The notes under the pieces are model-generated. The model made no database searches and was not told the origin of the DNA. It saw only the letters and a list, made by a program, of their open reading frames with translations. A stretch of DNA of 64,000 nt from Xanthobacteraceae bacterium (lineage in GTDB: Bacteria > Pseudomonadota > Alphaproteobacteria > Rhizobiales > Xanthobacteraceae): positions 156,812 through 220,811 of the forward strand of contig JANINJ010000070.1 in the NCBI GenBank assembly GCA_024508855.1. The letters run 5' to 3'. The first letter of the stretch is position 1. Every line of letters starts with the position of its first letter. This document shows positions 36,872-43,670 of the stretch, piece after piece. Made by a program: the position numbers and the translations under genes.

Positions 36872-36948
36872 TGGCGCACCCATCAGGATTCGAACCTGAG
36901 GCCTCTACCTTCGGAGGGTAGCGCTCTATCCAGCTGAGCTATGGGTGC
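36872..36948 (-). tRNA. intact tRNA-Arg (anticodon CCG), carried by the island
   Basis: A complete 77-nt cloverleaf on the minus strand: acceptor GCACCCA/TGGGTGC, D-arm AGCTCAGCTGGATAGAGCG, anticodon arm CTACC-CTCCGAA-GGTAG, T-arm TCAGGTTCGAATCCTGA, discriminator G and encoded CCA. It differs from the split host tRNA-Arg(CCG) in the acceptor, anticodon, variable and T stems, so it is a separate gene and not a duplicate made by integration. It probably takes over reading of CGG codons after the host copy was cut. Confidence 0.95.
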
Positions 36949-37089
36949 ATTGATCTTCAAATAGTGTCCGAGACCGAGCAGGGTCAATCTCGAATCGGAC
37001 ATTCACATCAACGCAAACGACGCGGGTTCAAGCCCCACCGATTGTCGCCGTTCGTACTCTACACGCTCCCTATCGTTTGCTTCCGCGAT

Positions 37090-37118
37090 GCTTCCGCGAC
37101 CACGGAAGCGATTTTTTG
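37090..37118 (+). terminator. possible intrinsic terminator near the right end of the island
   Basis: Stem GCTTCCG/CGGAAGC with a six-base loop followed by GATTTTTTG. It would act on plus-strand transcripts leaving the island. It would not block minus-strand transcription towards the tRNA at 36948, since no T-run lies on that side. The remaining sequence between the tRNA and attR shows no gene. Confidence 0.5.
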
Positions 37119-37194
37119 CTTCCTTCGAGTTTCGCCAATCGCTTGGTTTAACTCATTTTTCTCGACACTCACACTCAGCAGGCTTGACGGTGCC

Positions 37195-37238
37195 TTGCCT
37201 TCGGAGGGCAACGCTCTATCCAGCTGAGCTACGGGTGC
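37195..37238 (-). other. attR: 5' half of split host tRNA-Arg(CCG) plus 14-bp core
   Basis: Read on the minus strand from 37238: acceptor GCACCCG, D-arm AGCTCAGCTGGATAGAGCG, and the anticodon arm TTGCC-CTCCGAA-GGCAA. It then runs into non-tRNA sequence (GGCACCGTCAAGCC) with no T-arm. Joined to 26760-26728 it gives a 77-nt tRNA with perfect acceptor and anticodon stems. The host promoter of the tRNA should lie just to the right of 37238. Confidence 0.88.
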
Positions 37239-37315
37239 AGTGGAGTTCATTTAGCCGATTGGGCCGGGATGGGCAACGGCCAAGGCCGGGCTGGCCTCGC
37301 CGAACGTGGCACGGG

Positions 37316-38215
37316 TTAGCCTGACGTATGCGCCTTGGCCACCTCGATAAACCGTGCCGCGAGAGGGGACAGATTGTCGTCTCGCCAGGCCAGCGAGATA
37401 TCGAGCGTCTCGCGGGCGTCTACGATTTCCAGTGGTTGGATGCCGGGCGGCAGGGTTGAAATGAAGGATGCGTCGAGGATCGTGCATCCGAGGTCCGATC
37501 GAACCAGTTGAAGCAGGACGGGTAGATCGTCGGCTTCCTCCGCGATATTCAGCTTCAGTCCTCGTGCCGCAACCATATCGTTGACGAGGGACCGGAAGCC
37601 GCGCCAGCGGCTGGCGCTGCCGATCACGATCGGCGCACTTGCGAGCGTCTCAAGCGTTATCGATTTGTCGTTGGCCCAGGGGTGGCTGGCCGGCACGAGC
37701 ACGATGAGACGTTCGCGCGAGACCGGAATGCTCGTCAGCGGCTTTGCCGAGACGACGGACATGATGAAACCGAGATCGAGCGTTCCTTCCTCGAACGCCG
37801 CGGCCTGTTCCGATGACGCGAGAAGACGCAGCGCCACGTGCGCGTCCGGATACAGCTTGCGGAATTCGATGATGATGTCGGACATCGGGCCGGTGGCGGC
37901 GAAGGTGGAGTATCCAACCATGATCGTGCCGCTCAGGCCGTTGGCGACCTGTCCGGCGCGGGCGCACGCGGTCGCCAGGCGCTTCATGGCATCGGCTCCG
38001 TCGCGATAGAGCACTTCCCCGGCCGGCGTTAGCGCGACGCGGCGTGTCGATCTTTCGAACAGCGCGAAGCCGAACTGCTGTTCAAGCTGCCGGATGCTGC
38101 GGCTGAGCGCGGGTTGCGCGATGCCGAGCCGTTCGGCCGCGCGTCCGAAATTCAGCGTTTCCGCCACCGTCAGGAAATACTGAATCTTCGCGTGGAATGA
38201 CGGGTGGATTAGCAT
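37316..38215 (-). CDS. LysR family transcriptional regulator
   Basis: 299 residues with an N-terminal winged HTH (FLTVAETLNFGRAAERLGIAQPALSRSIRQLEQQFG) and a periplasmic-binding-like effector domain (about 95-295). It is divergent from the gamma-glutamyltransferase gene, 206 bp apart, so it probably controls that gene and the following ABC binding protein. It ends 78 bp from the island's right attachment site. The inducer is unknown; a gamma-glutamyl compound or amino acid is a reasonable guess. Confidence 0.88.
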   Translation of the reverse strand: MLIHPSFHAKIQYFLTVAETLNFGRAAERLGIAQPALSRSIRQLEQQFGFALFERSTRRVALTPAGEVLYRDGADAMKRLATACARAGQVANGLSGTIMVGYSTFAATGPMSDIIIEFRKLYPDAHVALRLLASSEQAAAFEEGTLDLGFIMSVVSAKPLTSIPVSRERLIVLVPASHPWANDKSITLETLASAPIVIGSASRWRGFRSLVNDMVAARGLKLNIAEEADDLPVLLQLVRSDLGCTILDASFISTLPPGIQPLEIVDARETLDISLAWRDDNLSPLAARFIEVAKAHTSG

Positions 38216-38234
38216 CCGCGGGGCATCTCCAATA

Positions 38235-38270
38235 ATACCATAAAGGTATCAATATTGGCTTGATTGGTAT
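38235..38270. promoter_or_regulatory. candidate LysR operator, ATACC-N5-GGTAT with a further half-site
   Basis: A perfect ATACC-ATAAA-GGTAT inverted repeat at 38235-38249, with the T-N11-A layout of LysR sites, and a second GGTAT at 38266-38270. It lies 20-55 bp upstream of the LysR start, in the shared promoter region with ggt. Confidence 0.45.
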
Positions 38271-38421
38271 TGGACAGGCATGATTGAACGCTGTCAATTC
38301 ACAACCGCAATTCGGGTTCGAGCGGAAGGCAAAGCCGCGGGCTCGCGCTCGCTCCCGACCGGGAGCTTTGGGCCTGTCGGTTACGCAACCCGCTCGGCGA
38401 ACGCCAAACGAAGGAATCAAT

Positions 38422-40032
38422 ATGTCCCGTGCAAAGGCCATGATCGTTGCGGCTCAGGCGGAAGCCGCCGAAGCCGGCGCGTTGATCCTCGAAGCGGGGG
38501 GCAATGCGGTGGATGCCGCGATTGCCTGCGCCTTCGTCCAGGGTGTCGTCGATCCGCTGATGACGGGCATTGCGGGATTCGGCAGCGCGGGAATCTATTT
38601 TCCTTCCCGGAATTTCCATCAGTACCTCGACTTTCACGCGCCGGCGCCGGCCGCGGCGCGTTCCGACATGTGGGAGCATCTCATCGAGGGGGAGGCGCGG
38701 GATGGCTACGGCTTTATCCTTAAGGGCAAGGTCAATGACGTCGGCTATCAGTCCGCCTGCGTTCCTGCGTCGCTGAAGGCCTATTTTGAAGCGCATGCCA
38801 GGTTCGGCGTTCTGCCGTGGCGGGACATCGTGGCGCCGGCGATCGCATGGGCCGAGCGCGGATGGATGGTGCGCCCGCATGTGGAGTTCTTCTGGTCCGA
38901 TCCCGGCATGATGGGGCGCGCCTCGGGGCTGGAGCGGTTGTCCTTCTCCGAGTCGGGGCGCAAGCTTTACTGCCGCGACGGCGCGCCGAAGCGGGTCGGG
39001 GATGTCGTTCGCAATTCGGACTATGCCAATACGCTGCGGATGATCGCCGAGGGCGGCTCCGATGTTTTCTACAAGGGCGAACTCGCGCAGACGATTGCAC
39101 GGGACATGCGCGAGCATGACGGCCTGATCACGCTGGAGGATCTCGCGGCCTACCAGCCGAAATGGTTGGAGCCGCTGCGCGGAACCTATCGCGGCTACGA
39201 CGTCACGACCAACAATCCGCCCGGCGGTGGGCTCATGCTGGTCGAGATGCTCAACATCCTCGAGCACTTCGATCTCGCCGACATCGGACACAACAGCGCC
39301 GAGTATCTGCGCGTCGTTTGCGAAGCGATGAAGCGCGCTACCGTCGACAAGGATAATTCCATCGGGGACCCCGCCTTCTTCGATGTGCCGGTGACGCATC
39401 TCGCGTCGAAGGAATATGCCGCCGAGATGGCGCGGGAGATTGCGGCGCGGACCAAGCGCGACGTCCCGCGGTTGAATTCGGGCTTTCCGTCAAAGGATAC
39501 GACGCAAGTATGCGTGGTGGATCGCGACGGCAATTGCGTCACCATGACTCACTCGCTCGGCATGCCGTCGGGCGTCATCACGGATGGGCTCGGCTTTTTC
39601 TACAACGGCTGCATGGCGGTCTTCGATCCGCGGCCGGGCCGCGCCGGCAGTATCGTGCCCGGCAAGGCGCGGTTCACGTCGGTGTGCCCGTCGATCTTCT
39701 TCCGTGACGGCAAGCCGTATCTCGTCATCGGCGCGCCCGGTGCCACGCAGATCGCAATGGGCGTATTGCAGGCGACCCTCAACGTGCTCGATTTCGGCAT
39801 GACGATGACCGAGGCGGTGAGCGCGCCGCGCTTCTCGGCAACGAGCAATGCGATCGATGTCTCCAATCGGATTCCCTACGGCGTGACGCAGCAACTCGAA
39901 GCTGACGGCTACGAAGTGATCCGAAGCCCCTACACGTTCGGATTCGCCGCCGTGCACGGCATTCGCCTTGGCAAGAACGGCTTCGACGGCGGCGCCGATC
40001 CGGGCCATGACGGAATCGCGTTGGCGGTTTGA
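38422..40032 (+). CDS. gamma-glutamyltransferase family protein
   Basis: 536 residues from ATG 38422 (AAGGAA upstream; the frame is open further upstream without a ribosome site). N-terminal nucleophile hydrolase: EAGALILEAGGNAVDAAIA at the start, and the autoprocessing/catalytic threonine in KDTTQVCVVDRDGNCVTMTHSLG. No signal peptide is visible, so it is probably cytoplasmic, unlike classical periplasmic GGT. It cleaves gamma-glutamyl bonds or acts as a related acylase; the substrate is unknown. Divergent from LysR, and the next ABC binding-protein gene starts just after its stop. Confidence 0.87.
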   Translation: MSRAKAMIVAAQAEAAEAGALILEAGGNAVDAAIACAFVQGVVDPLMTGIAGFGSAGIYFPSRNFHQYLDFHAPAPAAARSDMWEHLIEGEARDGYGFILKGKVNDVGYQSACVPASLKAYFEAHARFGVLPWRDIVAPAIAWAERGWMVRPHVEFFWSDPGMMGRASGLERLSFSESGRKLYCRDGAPKRVGDVVRNSDYANTLRMIAEGGSDVFYKGELAQTIARDMREHDGLITLEDLAAYQPKWLEPLRGTYRGYDVTTNNPPGGGLMLVEMLNILEHFDLADIGHNSAEYLRVVCEAMKRATVDKDNSIGDPAFFDVPVTHLASKEYAAEMAREIAARTKRDVPRLNSGFPSKDTTQVCVVDRDGNCVTMTHSLGMPSGVITDGLGFFYNGCMAVFDPRPGRAGSIVPGKARFTSVCPSIFFRDGKPYLVIGAPGATQIAMGVLQATLNVLDFGMTMTEAVSAPRFSATSNAIDVSNRIPYGVTQQLEADGYEVIRSPYTFGFAAVHGIRLGKNGFDGGADPGHDGIALAV

Positions 40033-40049
40033 GCAATTTCACGACGCAA

Positions 40050-41288
40050 ATGAATTTCAGCAGGAGAACGACCTTGAGAGCGAGAACGCTTGGAGTGGCC
40101 ATCGCGGCCTTGTTGACCGTGAACAGTGTGGCTCGTGCGCAGATTTCCGACGACGTCGTCAAGATCGGCGTGCTCACCGATCACTCGGGCGGCTTTGCTT
40201 ATCTCGTCGGCAAGCATTCCGTGGAAGCGGCGCAGATGGCGGTGGACGATTTCGGCGGCAAGGTCCTCGGGAAGCCGATCGCCGTCGTCACGGCCGATCA
40301 TCAGAACAAGCCTGATATTGCGGCGACGCTCAGCCGCAAGTGGTTCGACACCGAAGGTGTGGATGCGATCACCGACGTTGCAGGCTCTGCCGTGGCGCTG
40401 GCGACGCAGGAGATCGCACGACCGCGCAACAAGATACTCCTGATCTCGGGTGCCGCCACAACCGAACTGACCGGAAAAGCATGCTCCGCGACCACGACGC
40501 AGTGGAGCTACGACACCTATGCTTTCGCCAAGGGCACCGCGAGCCAGGTTACCAAGCAGGGCGGCGACTCCTGGTTTTTCCTGACGAGCGATTACGCCTT
40601 CGGACATTCGCTGCAGAAGGACGCAAGCCACTTTGTCGAAGAGAGCGGCGGCAAGGTGATCGGGAGCGTTCGATTCCCGTTCGGCTCGCCGGATTTCTCG
40701 TCGTATCTGTTGCAGGCTCAGGCATCCAAGGCCAAGGTTATCGGACTGGCGATGTCGGGAGCCGACCTGCTTACTGCGATCAAGCAGGCGCGCGAGTTCG
40801 GCATCGTTCAATCCGGCCAAGACCTCGCAAGCCTCGTGATCTATATCAACGACATCGAGGGCGTCGGACTCGACGTGGCACAGGGACTGACGCTGACGAC
40901 CTCGTTCTACTGGGATGCCGATGATGCAACGCGCGCCTGGTCCAAGCGCTTCATGGAACGCTCCGGCGGTTTCATCCCGAATCTGATCACGGCGGGCACC
41001 TATGCGTCCGTGCTGCATTACCTGAAGGCCGTTCAGGCTGCAGGAACGGACGAGGGCAAGGCCGTCGCGGCAAAGATGCGGGAAATCCCGGTCAACGACT
41101 TCTACAACAAGAATGTCGAGGTTCGGGCAGACGGTCGCGTCATGCACAAGACCTACCTGATGAAGGTGAAGTCGCCATCCGAGTCAAAGTATCGCGGCGA
41201 TTATTACAAGGTGCTTGCCGAAATGTCCGGCGAGCAATCCTTCAAGCCGCTTGCCGAGAGTCAATGTCCGTTGGTCGGCAAGAAGTAA
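40050..41288 (+). CDS. ABC transporter substrate-binding protein (amino-acid/amide type)
   Basis: 412 residues from ATG 40050. That start gives MNFSRRTTLRARTLGVAIAALL, a Tat-like twin-arginine signal. A TTG at 40074 has a better ribosome site (AGGAG, seven bases) and would give an ordinary Sec signal, so the start is uncertain. The mature protein (ISDDVVKIGVLTDHSGGFAYLVGKHSVEAAQMAVDDFG) is a type I periplasmic binding protein. No permease genes follow, so it must share a transporter encoded elsewhere. Coupled to the gamma-glutamyltransferase gene upstream. Confidence 0.88.
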   Translation: MNFSRRTTLRARTLGVAIAALLTVNSVARAQISDDVVKIGVLTDHSGGFAYLVGKHSVEAAQMAVDDFGGKVLGKPIAVVTADHQNKPDIAATLSRKWFDTEGVDAITDVAGSAVALATQEIARPRNKILLISGAATTELTGKACSATTTQWSYDTYAFAKGTASQVTKQGGDSWFFLTSDYAFGHSLQKDASHFVEESGGKVIGSVRFPFGSPDFSSYLLQAQASKAKVIGLAMSGADLLTAIKQAREFGIVQSGQDLASLVIYINDIEGVGLDVAQGLTLTTSFYWDADDATRAWSKRFMERSGGFIPNLITAGTYASVLHYLKAVQAAGTDEGKAVAAKMREIPVNDFYNKNVEVRADGRVMHKTYLMKVKSPSESKYRGDYYKVLAEMSGEQSFKPLAESQCPLVGKK

Positions 41289-41298
41289 GAAGTGGCTA

Positions 41299-41325
41299 CC
41301 AGGCACATCCTAAAGATGTGCCTGG
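41299..41325. other. hairpin between convergent genes, overlapping the TAXI gene stop
   Basis: An 11-bp perfect stem CCAGGCACATC/GATGTGCCTGG with a CTAAA loop; the loop contains the stop codon of the minus-strand TAXI gene. No T-run follows on either strand. It may form the 3' end of both messages. Confidence 0.45.
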
Positions 41326-42689
41326 AGATCGGCGATGGCCTTGTCGATCAGGGATTGCTGGTAACGGTAGAACATCTCGTCCCCCATCGGGGTCACGAAC
41401 GAACTTACCTGCCTGTGACAGCGCGACCTGAGATTCTGCAACTGCTGCAGAATATCGGCCGCGTGTGCGTCGAAGGACTTTGGTGTCGACGGCGGAGTTG
41501 ACGATCCGTCATCCGTTTTGCCATCGGTCCATTGCCTGGCGGCCGAGGTCAATCGTTCGCGGGTGGTGTCGATTCGCCAAAGGCGAAAACGGCTGAACGC
41601 TCTTAAGCCATTGAAGAGGGCAGTGGCTGCCATGGCGAGGTAGACCCAGTAGACCGGCGACATCAAATTGACGGCCCAGGGGAAATACCGGTCGGCAAAC
41701 TGAATTTCTCCCGAGTGGAAGAATTGCCGGGCTTCGACGGCGAGCGGGAGTGACGTCCCGGTAGAGCTTGGCGGGTTGGCGCGCAGGAATCCCGGAAGCG
41801 CTGCGCTGAGCAGCGCCAGAAAGGCCAGTCGATCGGCGCGCTTGGCGCAGGCATTCGTCAGGACGAGCGTGTTGATCTGGGGGACAAGCCTGTCCGTCGC
41901 CGGCGTCGGATGCAGAAGGTCGAAACGGCCTGCCGTAATTCGCCCGATCGAAAGCCAGGGATAGCGGCTGATCAGTCCCGCGAGATTCTGGAATTCGGCG
42001 ACTTCCAGATCGTATTTGCGAACGATATTGCGCAGGAATTCCGCGTCGTCGCGAATGACGATGGCGGCCAGATCGATGCGGCCTTCCGCGACGAGCCGGG
42101 CCTGCTCATCCAGCGCGTAATTGGTCGTTCGGACGTTCAATCCGGCCATATCCGGGTCGGCCAGCAACTGACGCATGAGATACGCAGTGCCGGATCCCGC
42201 CGGACCGATGCCGATTGCAGCGTCCCGCAAATCGCTGAAGGTTTTTGGCGTATGATCTCTGCGCCCGAGCAGCAGAAGCGATTCCGGTTCAGGCAGGCGG
42301 CCAAGCAGTTCAAGTCCGGAGTCGGCTTTGACCGGGATTCCATCCTGAACGAAAGCGAATTTTTCTACGCAGTCGGCCGGGTTCTTGATAAGGCGATTGA
42401 CGTTATCGACCGAGCCTTCGGTCGCAACCACGTCAAGCTCGCCGCGATCCTGTTTGGCGCGCTTCGACAGGTCCGAACCCAGCGCGTAATACGCGCCGTC
42501 GGACGCTCCGGTCAGGAGCGAAGCGTGAAGGTATCCATAGTCGCGCGTCAAACCGAGTGTCGAAACGAAGGCAGCGACAGCCGATGAAATACCCAGGATC
42601 ACGAGCGCACGAATGAGGCCTCTGCGTTGCCAGAAAGATGGTTTGGTCGCGAGCGGCTCTGTTGAAAGGGGATCGGCGCGTCGAGACAA
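41310..42689 (-). CDS. TAXI family TRAP transporter solute-binding protein, membrane-anchored at both ends
   Basis: 459 residues. An uncleaved-looking N-terminal membrane segment (about 25-47) precedes the TAXI binding domain (LTGASDGAYYALGSDLSKRA, GIGPAGSGTAYLMRQLL, VRTTNYALDEQARLVAEGRIDLAAIVI). A second membrane segment (about 345-365, LMSPVYWVYLAMAATALFNGL) leads to a charged cytoplasmic tail of about 90 residues. Ordinary TAXI proteins are free periplasmic receptors. No TRAP permease gene is adjacent, so a sensory or regulatory role is possible. Confidence 0.8.
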   Translation of the reverse strand: MSRRADPLSTEPLATKPSFWQRRGLIRALVILGISSAVAAFVSTLGLTRDYGYLHASLLTGASDGAYYALGSDLSKRAKQDRGELDVVATEGSVDNVNRLIKNPADCVEKFAFVQDGIPVKADSGLELLGRLPEPESLLLLGRRDHTPKTFSDLRDAAIGIGPAGSGTAYLMRQLLADPDMAGLNVRTTNYALDEQARLVAEGRIDLAAIVIRDDAEFLRNIVRKYDLEVAEFQNLAGLISRYPWLSIGRITAGRFDLLHPTPATDRLVPQINTLVLTNACAKRADRLAFLALLSAALPGFLRANPPSSTGTSLPLAVEARQFFHSGEIQFADRYFPWAVNLMSPVYWVYLAMAATALFNGLRAFSRFRLWRIDTTRERLTSAARQWTDGKTDDGSSTPPSTPKSFDAHAADILQQLQNLRSRCHRQVSSFVTPMGDEMFYRYQQSLIDKAIADLQAHL

Positions 42690-42857
42690 TTTTAGGAACC
42701 TGAAGCTGAAGCATGTTCAATCGCCATTTTAACGGTATGCAGGTGGCAAATGCTACCTTGCATGTTGCGTCGGCGTTGGTTTGTCAGGCGGGCGATGTTC
42801 TGGCATGCTTGGTGCGGTTGCAAAATGATGCGCTGCATCGCAAGGCGGGCGAATGAC

Positions 42858-43583
42858 ATGACAGCCAGATCGATGACATCGGCGATAGTGGGTTTCCTGC
42901 TGCTGATGGGGACTTGCATCGCGTCCCCGGCGCATGCGCAGGATTTCACCGCGCTGGTCGCCGCGCCTGATCGCACCGAGGCGGATCGTCAGGCCGATGC
43001 GAAGCGCAATCCCGTCGCGCTGTTGTCGTTCATCGCGCCGAAGCCCGGCTGGCATGTGCTCGATATGGCCGCGGGCGGCGGCTACAGCACCGAATTGATG
43101 GCGCGTGCGGTGGCTCCCGACGGCAAGGTCTTCGCGCAGGCGGGCAAGCCCTCGGAAAAACTGGCGGCGCGGATGAAAACGCCGGTGATGTCCAATGTCG
43201 TCGTGGTAGCGAAGGCACCCGACGATCTTTCCGATCCGTCGCTGCGCGATCTCGATCTCGTGACATTCTTCTTCGGTTACCATGACACCACGTTCCTGCC
43301 GGTCGATCGCGCACGCATGAACAAGGAGTTGTTCGACGCGCTGAAGCCCGGCGGCCTGCTGGTGATCGCCGATCATTCGGCCTTGCCGGAAGAAGGTGCG
43401 ACCGTCGGCAAGACGCTGCATCGTATCGCCGAGAAAACGGTGCGGGCCGAGGTCGAGGCAGCCGGATTCGTATTCGTGGCGAGTGGAGATTTCCTGCGCC
43501 ATCCCGAGGATACGCGCACCAATATCGTGTTCAGGAATCCGACGCCGGTCGACGAGTTCGTGCTGAAATTCCGCAAGCCCTGA
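42858..43583 (+). CDS. exported class I SAM-methyltransferase-fold protein
   Basis: 241 residues. A clear signal peptide (residues 1-27, ending ASPAHAQ) precedes a Rossmann-fold domain with HVLDMAAGGGYSTELMARAV, the SAM-binding motif I, and ALKPGGLLVIADHSA, motif III. Exported proteins with a SAM-methyltransferase fold occur in alphaproteobacteria, but SAM is not known in the periplasm, so catalysis there is doubtful. It is 87 bp upstream of the patatin gene, same strand. Substrate and role unknown. Confidence 0.8.
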   Translation: MTARSMTSAIVGFLLLMGTCIASPAHAQDFTALVAAPDRTEADRQADAKRNPVALLSFIAPKPGWHVLDMAAGGGYSTELMARAVAPDGKVFAQAGKPSEKLAARMKTPVMSNVVVVAKAPDDLSDPSLRDLDLVTFFFGYHDTTFLPVDRARMNKELFDALKPGGLLVIADHSALPEEGATVGKTLHRIAEKTVRAEVEAAGFVFVASGDFLRHPEDTRTNIVFRNPTPVDEFVLKFRKP

Positions 43584-43670
43584 TAAGCCGAGGGCGCGGT
43601 AGCTTCGATCGGTGTCGGGCAGGTTGCGCGAAGCGTACGATCGAACCGAGTTGTCGTGGCAGGTGAGTAG

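Larger units (their letters stand above)
26761..37208. mobile_element. 10.4-kb integrative genomic island in tRNA-Arg(CCG)
   Basis: Bounded by direct repeats of the 14-bp core TTGCCTTCGGAGGG (26761-26774 and 37195-37208), which is the anticodon stem-loop of a split tRNA-Arg. A tyrosine integrase lies at the left end. Inside, base composition is visibly more AT-rich than on either side. Cargo: small coupled gene, ABC-3C three-component system, small protein and HTH-helicase (minus strand), phosphoribosyltransferase and SLOG-HTH protein (plus strand), and an intact tRNA-Arg(CCG). No conjugation or replication genes are present, so it is at most mobilisable or passively transferred. Confidence 0.88.

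Noticed and set aside
37022..37045. GCGGGTTCAAGCCCCACC, looking like a tRNA T-arm
   Set aside because: The stem does not pair over five bases, and no acceptor strand or anticodon arm fits around it; only the tRNA at 36872-36948 folds fully.
26761..37208. The island as an ICE or prophage
   Set aside because: No relaxase, type IV secretion, replication or phage structural genes are present; only an integrase and cargo are seen.
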